NCBI GenBank assembly: GCA_018654845.1
Contig: JABIKU010000035.1
Location: 78,826 to 142,825, forward strand
Source: Methanobacteriota archaeon
Lineage (GTDB): Archaea; Thermoplasmatota; Poseidoniia; Poseidoniales; Thalassarchaeaceae
Direction of reading: 5' to 3'
DNA length: 64,000 bases
The translations under genes were made by a program, and so were the position numbers. Each line of letters begins with the position of its first letter. Position 1 is the first letter of the stretch. Of this stretch, positions 49,788 to 59,749 are shown piece after piece. The notes beneath the pieces are model-generated. The model saw nothing but the letters and a program-made list of their open reading frames with translations, searched no databases and was not told the origin of the DNA.

Positions 49788-52700
49788 TTAATTGCCGTCT
49801 TGCTTCTGTTGGGCATAATACGAGGCATAGTATTGCTCAGCATATTGCCGCGCAGTCTGTTCATCATATCCTGATGCCACCATCTGTTGTACGTAAGCTT
49901 CCACAGGATCCATCTGCTCGACGCCACCGAATTGTTCGACGACATCTTCAGCCTCATCCTTTCCACCTCGTCCACGCATGACCAAGGTCACACCAACAAC
50001 TGCTCCGATCGCAATGAATGCTACAATTCCAATTATAATAGGGCTTATTCCTTTACTTCCAGGGCAACCTTTTGCATTTGGATCACTGTCACAAGGGTCA
50101 ACTGTTTGAGGTAATAGATTAATGTCTCTTTGATCGAATAAAATATATCTTGAACCATCACCTTCTGTGATTTTGAAGTATAATGTTGCAGATACTCCAG
50201 ATACATCGTATAAATCAGAAATATCGAGAGTTAAAGTAAATGAATCACCATCTCCGAGATTTTCTGTATTGTTGAATTTACCAATTGATTTCTGAGTAAT
50301 CTTTTGGGTAGCAGTATAATCCAATATTGCTGGATCCAATGCTACTTCGACAACAACATCACTGTTCTCAGCTCCACCGAGGACTGAACCAGCAATCGTG
50401 ACTAGATTATCTGATTGGGAATCAGTTGGTCGAGGTGAGATGAAATTCACTACCGGCTCATCGTCTCCGAAATCTTCACCGACGATAATAAAGTATATTC
50501 GATACTTACTTTGAGTTTGTTTACCAGCCTTATCATAAACAATTAGCTCAACACGAATATCTTTCTCAATTACCGAACTTGAAGTGATATTACGGAATGT
50601 GTAACTCCATTCATCACTAGCAGAAGCAGGTATCTGCCATTCGTGCTGTTCATCGCTAAATTCTCCGACTGGCATATCATTGACAACTCGCCATTCGTAT
50701 AGTGCGATTCCAGTCTCACCTTCCGGTGCATCTGGATCGCTACTATTCTCACCGGTGAAAGTGACGGTCAAATCGCCGCTGTCAGTCAATCTTACTCGAT
50801 AAACTGGCCAATCGACTCCACCGATTGGCTTGACACCATCATAAGAGATATATTCGGCATTATCCTCATCATAAACAATTGTTGCTTGTGCATCTGGATA
50901 GAAATCATCAGCAAGTGTATCATTCGTAATCAGAGTGACGTAGGTAATTCGAGTATGGCCCTCATCATCATGCAGGTAGAGAACGATATCCCATTCAGCA
51001 CCGATTCGGCATGGTGCCGTGCTGTCTCCAGCACAGAACGTACCGAGTGTTGGAATTGAAGGCGATACTTGTGATGAATGGCTGATTATTCCCGAATCGA
51101 GAATCGAACCATCCCAGCCAGTAACTGAATCGTTATTGCCAGACTCAAGAGTCCAATCGGCAATGAGTCCACCAACTTCAGAAACATAACTGAATTCTAG
51201 TTCAGCGTTGCTCTTGATGTACTTCACACGATATGCACCAGTAGTTGGATCAAGCACGACTGACTGTCCATTAATTGTCAAATCAAAACTATCTCCTGCA
51301 ATTCCGAAATCAGTTGGATAAGGAGTTAAATGGTAAGCCAACATATTCGACAATAGAGGAATATTTTCTCCGCCATATGCTTCCGATACACTTGGATTTT
51401 CAACATCGACAGTTGTTACAATCAATCCGCCAGCGCCATAATTACACAAAGACAACAGTGAATGACCCTGAGTTTCATCCTTCAGCAAAGTATGGAAAGT
51501 TCCACCTTGAAGGCTGATTCGCCCGCCACAAACTGCCGGAACTTGATGCTGGTAAACTTGACTAGCAACATCAATTCCAGCAATGGCAACATAATTTCCT
51601 GCATGAATTCCAGAGAAGGTCACAGGGTCAATGCCATTCATAATTGGATGGAATTGATCTTCGATAGATAAATTCTCGAAAAGAATCCTGTTATCAACTG
51701 TGAAATTAAATTGATTGCGATCCTTAATCGACATATCGAATGGCAAATTGTTCGGGTCGTATGCATTCTGGTAAGGACCGAGATGCATCTGTACAGTTCC
51801 ACCATCGACTGACATGAACTCTTGTAATGTGTCGACAACGCTTAGCCCATCAGATTCACGGGTTTGTGCAAGTAAGGTATAGTATTGACCGTAAACAACA
51901 TTGTAGTCGGTTTGCCAAGGTAGTAGTACCTTATTGTAATGTTCAACCCAATCAGGAGTTGCGTATGTATCCCAATCACTAACATGTAATTGTGTGTAGG
52001 TCATCCCCATCGATTGAAGGTCTTCCTTAACACGCTGAAGTCTATTCTGATCAGTTGGGTTTGAGAGAATTAATACATCAATTTCGTCCATGAAGGTAAT
52101 CAAGAAGAAACGATCATTTCCGGATAATTCACCATCCTCAGTAAATACTGCATAGAAGCTAATATTGTATTCATGTCCATCATACCATGAATTGTACGGG
52201 GCTGTCCAATTTGCTTGACCACGCTGATGAGGAGCGAGATCGAACGGACCATTTTCAGCATCTTCTTCGAAAACGGTTTGGCCAGTAGTTTGATCGACGA
52301 TTTTCATCGTAACCTGATACTCAGCAGCAATAACTCCATTGAGCAATGGTACAGCAAAACTGTGGGCAGATGAATCATCGATTGGGTAGATGCACTCATA
52401 GGTAATATCAGTCGTGCATTCCAAAACATCTGGTTGCATTAGAGTGATATCTGCACTAGCGATACTGAACATAATAGTGGTATAATTATTCGCAGTATTA
52501 ACCTCTGATTCATTGTACCATGCAGTTGTTGGGTCAGTATTATCGAATAATGTTTTGACATCAATTCGGTATATTCCACTCTGGAAATCATGATTACCAA
52601 GAGCCACGGTTTGACGCTCGGAAGCATCCATTCCAGTTACACTGACATTGTAGTTACCATCATCTTCGAAAGTGAATTCCTCAATTCTGATATTATCGAT

Positions 52701-55700
52701 TGCAAAACCTGCTAGGCCGGCATTTCCGTTAACCCCATCATCATTTGATTGGAATCTCCAAGTAAGCGATATCTCGGAACCTGCCAAACTAGTACACTGA
52801 TCTTCCCACTCAAATGTGCTTTCGCTAGTCATATTTAGCAAGAAAACATTCGTCAAATCAACTGTTACAGATTTCACAATATTCTCTGAATCGAACCAAA
52901 CGACTGAGTTGTAACGGTCAGAGTGATCGCCGAAATATTCGACTTCATCATACCCATTACCATCGAAATCTTCGCATAGGTCACCATATCTGGGACCATT
53001 TTCATTCAAATCGGTCCAACTTCCTTTGATTAGACCATTGAAGGTTTCACCATCTTTTGTCCATGAAATTTCAAGTTGTGCCGCATCCCTAATAGCGAGA
53101 ATATTTCCATTGCTATCCTTAAGATGATCACCTTCAGCATAATAATCAAAAGTCAAATATGCGAAATCAGCACCTTCTGCACCGATAGGAATATCTGGAA
53201 TTGTTACGGTTTCGTTCCAATTATCACCATAACCAGAATCAGGATGACCTAACCAATATGCATGGTTATTGAAGACGCCTCGATTCTGAGGCAACATTGC
53301 ATTAGAGCCCGAAGAATCATCTAGACGACTGCCATTTTCATTACCATCATCTTCCCAAATAGGCTCAAATCCAGAGAAATCTTCAATTGCAACCAAATCG
53401 GGTTCTGCATTTCTAATCAACGCTTCAACAACGAAATCAGTAACGGTATTTCCATAATTCTGAACCTTGACATTGATATCTCTATCACCTGACGCATAAC
53501 GAACACCATTCTCTAGATCAATCCATGCTTCTTCAGCCATTCCGGGATCGAAGAGGTTGTTGACCGTTAATTGAAATTTGACTAAATCATTGGTATCATC
53601 AGCATTAGTGAATCCAGATTCATCATTGAGTTCGGTAGAGATGAAATATGTTGTATTGTCAACGAAATTTGCTGTCAATGAAATATCTCGGGTTTCACCA
53701 GCAGCAAGATCAGAAAATGCGATATTTTGAGAGACCTGTTCGGTAGTTCCGAAGGTGACATCACTTTTTCTGATTGTTAGATTATCGAATGCAAAGCCAT
53801 CTAATCCTGTGTCTTGGGAAGAACCAGCAGGTCCAACCGAACCCATCAATCCAGAACGGAAACGGAAGCGAATGTCGATTACTTGACCCGCATATGGAGT
53901 CAAATCAATTGATTCACGTTCATCTTCATCGGGAGATGTTCCTCCTCCATCAACAAAATTCAGCCAACCTGTTGCAGTTTCAGTGTACATATTTCCATTG
54001 TAAGTATTGTATTCTGGGTCAACGCCTTGAGCTAGAATTCTAAACCAGCGTTCATTATCCCAGCCACCGCTGAAAAATACTTGTTCCCATCCACTTCCAT
54101 CACTCCAAACTTCGATACTGCACGAATCCTCGTACAACCATCGTTCAACGACATCGAATTGTTCGGCCAGATAAAGTTCGAAATAATCAGCCGAACACAT
54201 CAAGGAGAGGTCGAGGAAAGCTGCATCGGCACCGCTAAGATCGACATTTTCGAGAATGACAGCCTCATCCATATTGTTGTAATAACCAGATTGATTATCA
54301 TTATTTTGGTAATCCATTCCCGCCCAATAATAATTAGTTGGATTAGAATCTGCTTCCCACCAAGAGTCATTTTGAGTCACTGAAGAACCGGTTTCAATGT
54401 GCCATGAAGATAATCCATCTTCATATTCCCCAGTGTAGGAATATTTTACAAGATTACAATTTGCACAATTCGTAGAGTCGGTGACGCCATCGAAATTATT
54501 TGAATAAACTACCGTGTCAGTACCTCCTAATACTTCTTTAACTTCCAAATCAACATCGATTGAACCACTAATAGGATTCAATCCCGTATTCTTTACAGTA
54601 ACATTGACCCAACGACTACCCTCACCGATTTGTGCTTGGCCTGTTGCGGGGTTTCTCGCAGCAGGAGCCACGGTAACCGATGTGATACCCATATCTTCGT
54701 TATCAAGTGATAAAACCGACAAGAAATCTCCTGCTCCGGGCCAACCTTGAGTATCTAACCACATTGCATTGTTCGCGAACCTGTATGAATAATCTCGTTG
54801 ACCAATTACAATTTCGAAAGCGCTATTCTCGCCACCTGCGAGTTGCCCTGGAACTGCCATCGTAGGTCGACGACCGACATCGAAGGATAGCGACGAAAGA
54901 TATCCGGGTCCGGCAGGATTAGCAAGAATAATTTCTACAGAGTTGATTTCTCTTAGGTTATCGAGGAAGAGATATGTTTGATTTTGGGAACTTGAATCTT
55001 GAACTCGAGTCAAAGTTAATTCTGTTGGAACGAAGAAATCCATCTCCCCATCTCGATTAATATCTTCAATCGTTATCGAAGCACCCTTGAAATCACCGAG
55101 AACAACGTAATTTTGAGTATCCCATGAACTACCAACTTTAGTCGCATATGAGAGATTTCCAGTAATGCCATCGACAGCGGCAATTAAATCAATTTCGCCA
55201 TTATCATCAGTATCCTTGATGTCGATACCGTAGAGAGGATAATTATGCTCGGCATCGAGCTTAAAGTCGTGAACACCTTGTGCGCCAGGAGCAATAGGAT
55301 TAGGATATTGACCTTGCACACAATCGAATTCGAGAACAGTCATGTTATCATAATGTCCGACTGAATTCCCAACTCCGGTGTTAAAGGGGGGTGTACGAAG
55401 CAACCAAATGTCGAGATCCTCACAATCTCCAGTTGGGGCGCCAATACCTCCTCCGAGGACAGTTTCACCCCAATGTCCTAACATCAAATCGGTGTAAATA
55501 CCATGTGTTAATGGAACAATCAATGTTTGTTGAGCAGTAATCAAGGTTGGATCTGGCCCGCGGTAAATCTGAATGTATTGATTAGACGCAGTTGCATCCA
55601 TGACGTTCATGACGATGTCTGCATCACCGTCATCATCGATATCGCCAACTGCCATATCTGAGAGGTATGGGTTTGTTACCGTGATTGTAGAATCACTCCA

Positions 55701-56183
55701 TTCGTTGACTCGCTCGGAACAATCACCCCAAAGAATAGTTAAATTTCCAGGTCGAACGAATGATTCACCTACGAATCGAATATTCTGTTGATAGTAGATT
55801 AAATCGTTGACTTCATCACCATCGACATCCGCAACTTCTACTCTTGTCCCGTCTGCTGTATCACGGAAACCTGCGCGGTGAGAATCATTATTGGAAATGA
55901 AGACATCTTGTCTATCGCCGAAACCCCCAAATCCATCATTGTAAAGAACAGAAACGAAATGACCCATGGTACTCGCTGAAGCAATGTCATTGTCTCCATC
56001 ACAATCTAAATCTCCAATCGAGATATAGGAAGGATCTCGTTGAACTGCATACTGTGTAATTCTCGATGCTGACACGGCGGGAGCCATAGTCAATAACATC
56101 GAACTAAGCATCAATGTAACGAGTAAAATCGCTCTCCGACTTGCTTTCTTTTGATTTCGGGTAGTCTGCAGACCATACAGCAT
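49788..56183 (-). CDS. Giant FG-GAP/VCBS surface protein with C-terminal membrane anchor
   Basis: 2131 residues. A signal peptide lies at about 17-38 (AILLVTLMLSSMLLTMAPAV). The first 450 residues hold at least five FG-GAP/VCBS calcium loops such as IGDLDCDGDNDIASAS, VGDIDDDGDADIVM and IEDINRDGEMDFFVP, suggesting a beta-propeller. CARDB-like adhesive domains and lectin- or MAM-like domains follow (for example FDNLTIRKSDV and FAIDNIRIEEF endings). A region near 1430-1680 resembles a GATase-like fold (VDVLILSNPTDQNRLQRVKE), and a PKD-like domain lies near 1840-1900. A transmembrane helix at about 2047-2068 is followed by a tail with MDPVEAYVQQMVASGYDEQT. The probable role is adhesion or polymer binding at the cell surface. 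Confidence 0.9.
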   Translation of the reverse strand: MLYGLQTTRNQKKASRRAILLVTLMLSSMLLTMAPAVSASRITQYAVQRDPSYISIGDLDCDGDNDIASASTMGHFVSVLYNDGFGGFGDRQDVFISNNDSHRAGFRDTADGTRVEVADVDGDEVNDLIYYQQNIRFVGESFVRPGNLTILWGDCSERVNEWSDSTITVTNPYLSDMAVGDIDDDGDADIVMNVMDATASNQYIQIYRGPDPTLITAQQTLIVPLTHGIYTDLMLGHWGETVLGGGIGAPTGDCEDLDIWLLRTPPFNTGVGNSVGHYDNMTVLEFDCVQGQYPNPIAPGAQGVHDFKLDAEHNYPLYGIDIKDTDDNGEIDLIAAVDGITGNLSYATKVGSSWDTQNYVVLGDFKGASITIEDINRDGEMDFFVPTELTLTRVQDSSSQNQTYLFLDNLREINSVEIILANPAGPGYLSSLSFDVGRRPTMAVPGQLAGGENSAFEIVIGQRDYSYRFANNAMWLDTQGWPGAGDFLSVLSLDNEDMGITSVTVAPAARNPATGQAQIGEGSRWVNVTVKNTGLNPISGSIDVDLEVKEVLGGTDTVVYSNNFDGVTDSTNCANCNLVKYSYTGEYEDGLSSWHIETGSSVTQNDSWWEADSNPTNYYWAGMDYQNNDNQSGYYNNMDEAVILENVDLSGADAAFLDLSLMCSADYFELYLAEQFDVVERWLYEDSCSIEVWSDGSGWEQVFFSGGWDNERWFRILAQGVDPEYNTYNGNMYTETATGWLNFVDGGGTSPDEDERESIDLTPYAGQVIDIRFRFRSGLMGSVGPAGSSQDTGLDGFAFDNLTIRKSDVTFGTTEQVSQNIAFSDLAAGETRDISLTANFVDNTTYFISTELNDESGFTNADDTNDLVKFQLTVNNLFDPGMAEEAWIDLENGVRYASGDRDINVKVQNYGNTVTDFVVEALIRNAEPDLVAIEDFSGFEPIWEDDGNENGSRLDDSSGSNAMLPQNRGVFNNHAYWLGHPDSGYGDNWNETVTIPDIPIGAEGADFAYLTFDYYAEGDHLKDSNGNILAIRDAAQLEISWTKDGETFNGLIKGSWTDLNENGPRYGDLCEDFDGNGYDEVEYFGDHSDRYNSVVWFDSENIVKSVTVDLTNVFLLNMTSESTFEWEDQCTSLAGSEISLTWRFQSNDDGVNGNAGLAGFAIDNIRIEEFTFEDDGNYNVSVTGMDASERQTVALGNHDFQSGIYRIDVKTLFDNTDPTTAWYNESEVNTANNYTTIMFSIASADITLMQPDVLECTTDITYECIYPIDDSSAHSFAVPLLNGVIAAEYQVTMKIVDQTTGQTVFEEDAENGPFDLAPHQRGQANWTAPYNSWYDGHEYNISFYAVFTEDGELSGNDRFFLITFMDEIDVLILSNPTDQNRLQRVKEDLQSMGMTYTQLHVSDWDTYATPDWVEHYNKVLLPWQTDYNVVYGQYYTLLAQTRESDGLSVVDTLQEFMSVDGGTVQMHLGPYQNAYDPNNLPFDMSIKDRNQFNFTVDNRILFENLSIEDQFHPIMNGIDPVTFSGIHAGNYVAIAGIDVASQVYQHQVPAVCGGRISLQGGTFHTLLKDETQGHSLLSLCNYGAGGLIVTTVDVENPSVSEAYGGENIPLLSNMLAYHLTPYPTDFGIAGDSFDLTINGQSVVLDPTTGAYRVKYIKSNAELEFSYVSEVGGLIADWTLESGNNDSVTGWDGSILDSGIISHSSQVSPSIPTLGTFCAGDSTAPCRIGAEWDIVLYLHDDEGHTRITYVTLITNDTLADDFYPDAQATIVYDEDNAEYISYDGVKPIGGVDWPVYRVRLTDSGDLTVTFTGENSSDPDAPEGETGIALYEWRVVNDMPVGEFSDEQHEWQIPASASDEWSYTFRNITSSSVIEKDIRVELIVYDKAGKQTQSKYRIYFIIVGEDFGDDEPVVNFISPRPTDSQSDNLVTIAGSVLGGAENSDVVVEVALDPAILDYTATQKITQKSIGKFNNTENLGDGDSFTLTLDISDLYDVSGVSATLYFKITEGDGSRYILFDQRDINLLPQTVDPCDSDPNAKGCPGSKGISPIIIGIVAFIAIGAVVGVTLVMRGRGGKDEAEDVVEQFGGVEQMDPVEAYVQQMVASGYDEQTARQYAEQYYASYYAQQKQDGN

Positions 56184-56235
56184 AATCTATCGGACTTTCG
56201 AATCGTTCTTAGCCCTTCGCCAAAGTTGATTTTTT

Positions 56236-56252
56236 CAACACCATAGGTGTTG
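56236..56252 (-). repeat. Inverted repeat CAACACC-ATA-GGTGTTG
   Basis: Seven perfect base pairs with a 3-base loop, 18-34 bases past the stop of the gene at 56270 and centred 61 bases before the start of the giant surface-protein gene. Extra pairing by T-G and T-A outside the arms is possible. The style matches the hairpins at 10526, 16785 and 37354. Confidence 0.5.
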
Positions 56253-56269
56253 GAACAATATTTATCAAT

Positions 56270-56926
56270 TTACTGAGAGATTAACCAACTTGGATTAGGT
56301 GCATATTGTATTTCAGCACCACCATGAATTTTTTCCAATCGGCCCATCATCCATAGTCGATTCAAAAACAATTCTAAATCAATTCCTTGACGATTCATTT
56401 TCTCTCCAACTAAATCCTCAATTGAGCTTATTGGCAAGGATGTATGTCCATGTTCACGAACTACTAATGTCAGTAATATTTGCAACCAAGATTCAGCCAT
56501 CGGATCACCGGATAAGTTATTTGAAAGTGGCTCAGGATCCTCAATTGATTCTAAAAATTCCCGCATATATTCGAGCTGTGGATCACTTCTAGATGGCCCG
56601 TCTAATTCTGAAATTCTTGCCTGAACATCAAGGTCTCCAACCCTCCTAACAACTGCTGGAATACTTGACGGATCGGGAGTAGGGCCCGGTAATCGCTCCT
56701 CTTCTGAGACCGGCTCAATCAATAATTCAGAATCCCCCATCGCCGGTCTCGATTCAGATTCATCATCTGAGAAGTGGCCGGCAACCGGCTGAACGAATCC
56801 AACTCGGCCTTGTAATCCTAAATCTTCTCGTACAGAATTCACCCATCTGGCTTCACCCTCAACCATCACATCGACATCATGTTCGGGTGAGCGGAATCGG
56901 AAACGAACCGTGCCTCGAAGTTGCAT
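56270..56926 (-). CDS. Conserved-looking protein of unknown function
   Basis: 218 residues, not recognised. The N-terminal 50 residues form a beta-rich segment (LRGTVRFRFRSPEHDVDVMV) in which a WVNSVREDLGL stretch could contact a nucleotide or peptide. A long acidic, proline-rich linker spans about 55-125. The C-terminal 75 residues (ESWLQILLTLVVREHGHTSL, then DLVGEKMNRQGIDLELFLNR) resemble a winged-helix fold, ending RLEKIHGGAEIQYAPNPSWL. No signal peptide or transmembrane helix was seen. It lies downstream of aconitase on the same strand, 48 bases away. Confidence 0.7.
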   Translation of the reverse strand: MQLRGTVRFRFRSPEHDVDVMVEGEARWVNSVREDLGLQGRVGFVQPVAGHFSDDESESRPAMGDSELLIEPVSEEERLPGPTPDPSSIPAVVRRVGDLDVQARISELDGPSRSDPQLEYMREFLESIEDPEPLSNNLSGDPMAESWLQILLTLVVREHGHTSLPISSIEDLVGEKMNRQGIDLELFLNRLWMMGRLEKIHGGAEIQYAPNPSWLISQ

Positions 56927-56974
56927 GTCAAGTCCTCTTGGGGTTATCTACCAACGGTGCTTCCTGTTTGAATC

Positions 56975-59662
56975 TCACGCTTCGGCAAGATTTCTCAAAA
57001 CCGTCTGAAGAATGCCACCATTACGATAATATTCCACCTCAACAGGAGTGTCTAATCGCACTACTGCATCAAAGTTTATCTCATTACCATTCGGTTTTTT
57101 TGCTACTACTTTTATTGTAGATAAGGGTGTTAATTGAGCACTGGTTGGTATCTGAAATAATTCGCTTCCGTCTAAGCCTACAGTGTCTGCATTCTCTCCA
57201 TCTAAGAAGGTTAACGGCAGCACGCCCATACCGACTAAATTTGAACGATGAATTCTCTCAAAAGAGGTTGCGATTACCGCCTTCACACCGAGTAATAATG
57301 TCCCTTTGGCTGCCCAATCTCTGCTGCTTCCAGTGCCATATTCTGAGCCAGCAAGAACTACCAGGTCTTGGCCATCATTCAGATATCGCTGGCTCGCTTC
57401 AAAGACAGTAGTCACCTCACCGGTTGGGAAATGGGTAGTGAACCCGCCCTCCATCCCATCTGCTATCTGATTACGAATTCGAACATTTGCGAAAGTTCCT
57501 CGCATCATCACTTCGTGATTGCCTCTCCGACTTCCAAATGAATTAAAATTTCGCGGAATGACTCCATGCTCGACCAGATATTGCCCTGCAGGGCCGTGGT
57601 GTGGAAAGGCTCCTGCTGGAGAAATATGGTCGGTTGTCACCGAATCACCAAATTTCAGCAGAACTCTCGCATCCTTAATCGGTCGGATTGGTTTCGGTTC
57701 CGGCTTTATTCCTTCAAAGAAGGATGGAAGCCGAATATACGTCGAATCATCATCCCACGGATAGAGGGCTGATGGTGAACTTGGAATTGCATCCCACTTT
57801 GGTTCTTCCAAAATATCCGAGTATTTATTTTGGAACATTTCTGGATTAATACTCGAAGCGACTACCGATTGAACCTCAGCATCGGTTGGCCAAATATCAG
57901 CGAGCATCACCGGCTCGTCCTCATTAGTATAGCCGATTGGATCATTCTGTAAATCGATGTTTAATGTTCCCGCAAGTGCATAAGCAACGACTAATGGCGG
58001 GCTCGCGAGATAATTCGCTTTGATTTTTTGATGTATTCGTCCTTCAAAATTACGATTTCCTGAAAGAACACTTCCAACAATCAATTCTCCTTCATCAATT
58101 GCGGATTCAATCTCCGTATCAAGTGGACCAGAATTGCCGATACAAGTAGTACAACCATAGCCAACAACGCTGAATCCTAAGGCCGCCAATTCTTCTGTCA
58201 AACCGGCTGCGTCATAATATTCAGTAACTACACGAGATCCTGGTGCTAAACTCGGTTTAACCCAAGGTTTCACTTCGAGGCCTTTTTGGCGAGCATTTCT
58301 TGCGAGTAATCCAGCTGCTAACATTACACTTGGATTACTCGTATTTGTGCAACTCGTAATCGCTGCGATTACTAGGTCGCCATGTTGTAATTCATAATTT
58401 TGTCCGGCGACCTGAACAGAATCATCATTCCTAGTCGAATCAATTCCATGACCTCTATGGCCGATAGGAGCGTTCAGACTCTGTTTCCAATGATTTCGCA
58501 TGTCTGAAAGGTCAACGCGATCCTGAGGTCTTTTGGGACCGGCTAAAGCGGGTTCAACCGTACTCAAATCTAGTGAAACTGTGGAGGTGAATTTAGGAGT
58601 AGGTGTGGAGGAATTATAGAATAATCCTTGAGCATTCAAGAAGCGTTTCACATTCTCTACTTGAGATTGTTTTCTCCCCGATAGCAACATATAATCAAGA
58701 GTTGTTTGATCAACAGGGAAATATCCACAAGTCGCTCCATATTCAGGTGCCATATTTGCGATGGTCGCACGATCTGGCAAACTCAAATTGACAATCCCCT
58801 CACCATAAAACTCGACGAATTTACTGACAACTCCATGTTCACGCAATATCTCAACAATTCGCAAGGTCATATCGGTTGCAGTCACTCCTGGATTCAATGA
58901 ACCCGTCAATTCGAAACCGATAACTTCCGGTAAAAGCATGTAAATGGGTTGGCCGAGCATTACGGCTTCAGCTTCGATTCCACCAACGCCCCATCCAAGA
59001 ACACCTAGTCCATTAATCATAGTTGTATGTGAATCAGTTCCAACTAAAGAATCGGGCAACCAAACGCCATTTTCTTCCCTAGCAACGCTCGCAATCCATT
59101 CTAGATTAATTTGGTGAACAATACCTCTCCCCGGAGGTACTGCACGGAAATTATCTAAACTCATTTGCCCCCATTTCAAAAATTTATAACGTTCCATATT
59201 ACGCTCATATTCTATCTCAAGATTTTTTTTATGAGCATTTTCAAACAGGCCCGAAACATCGACCTGAACGGAGTGATCAATGACCAAATCGACCGGAACC
59301 TGAGGATTAACTTTCTCTGGATCACCACCTAATTCGACCATCGCATCTCGAAGAGCTGCGATGTCGACAACCGCAGGAACTCCAGTGAAATCTTGCAATA
59401 ATACTCGGCTTGGGTTGAAAGGAATCTCTTCAGGGTTCATCTCAGGAGACCAAGCAGCAATTCTCTTTACATCCTCTTCGGACACTAAGAAACCATCACA
59501 ATTTCGAAGAGCTGATTCAAGTAAAATTCGAATCGAAAATGGCAAATCATCTAGTTTGCAAAGTCCTGCTTTCTCGAGGGCTAAAAGTGACATGAATTTG
59601 CCCGACTTGCCATTGGATGTTTCGAATTTTGATGCTGCTGAAAAGGGATCGTTTGCACTCAT
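56975..59662 (-). CDS. acnA: Aconitate hydratase A
   Basis: Citrate-isocitrate isomerase of the TCA cycle. 895 residues from the ATG at 59662, preceded by AGGTGAT; a TTG directly before it is not needed. It is the full-length AcnA/IRP type, not the two-subunit archaeal form. The [4Fe-4S] ligands are Cys near 440 in TSCTNTSNPSVM and the pair near 506-509 in CTTCIGNSG. Also seen: LVGTDSHTTMINGLGVLGWG, FGDSVTTDHISPAGAFP, and SFGSRRGNHEVMMRGTF with GSEYGTGSSRDWAAKG in the swivelling domain. Same neighbourhood as 2-oxoglutarate-type ferredoxin oxidoreductase, which suits oxidative TCA flux. Confidence 0.96.
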   Translation of the reverse strand: MSANDPFSAASKFETSNGKSGKFMSLLALEKAGLCKLDDLPFSIRILLESALRNCDGFLVSEEDVKRIAAWSPEMNPEEIPFNPSRVLLQDFTGVPAVVDIAALRDAMVELGGDPEKVNPQVPVDLVIDHSVQVDVSGLFENAHKKNLEIEYERNMERYKFLKWGQMSLDNFRAVPPGRGIVHQINLEWIASVAREENGVWLPDSLVGTDSHTTMINGLGVLGWGVGGIEAEAVMLGQPIYMLLPEVIGFELTGSLNPGVTATDMTLRIVEILREHGVVSKFVEFYGEGIVNLSLPDRATIANMAPEYGATCGYFPVDQTTLDYMLLSGRKQSQVENVKRFLNAQGLFYNSSTPTPKFTSTVSLDLSTVEPALAGPKRPQDRVDLSDMRNHWKQSLNAPIGHRGHGIDSTRNDDSVQVAGQNYELQHGDLVIAAITSCTNTSNPSVMLAAGLLARNARQKGLEVKPWVKPSLAPGSRVVTEYYDAAGLTEELAALGFSVVGYGCTTCIGNSGPLDTEIESAIDEGELIVGSVLSGNRNFEGRIHQKIKANYLASPPLVVAYALAGTLNIDLQNDPIGYTNEDEPVMLADIWPTDAEVQSVVASSINPEMFQNKYSDILEEPKWDAIPSSPSALYPWDDDSTYIRLPSFFEGIKPEPKPIRPIKDARVLLKFGDSVTTDHISPAGAFPHHGPAGQYLVEHGVIPRNFNSFGSRRGNHEVMMRGTFANVRIRNQIADGMEGGFTTHFPTGEVTTVFEASQRYLNDGQDLVVLAGSEYGTGSSRDWAAKGTLLLGVKAVIATSFERIHRSNLVGMGVLPLTFLDGENADTVGLDGSELFQIPTSAQLTPLSTIKVVAKKPNGNEINFDAVVRLDTPVEVEYYRNGGILQTVLRNLAEA

Positions 59663-59700
59663 CAAATCACCTGTGATATTGCCGCCTCATCGCCGATACA

Positions 59701-59749
59701 TGAAGTTGACTAATTTGTGCCTACATCGACGCTGACTGGTTCAACTTCA
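59701..59749. repeat. Inverted repeat TGAAGTTGA ... TCAACTTCA
   Basis: Nine-base perfect arms at 59701-59709 and 59741-59749, separated by 31 bases. It lies between aconitase and the cyclophilin gene, one arm overlapping the cyclophilin stop codon. It could be a long-loop hairpin at the transcript end or two operator half-sites. Confidence 0.35.
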
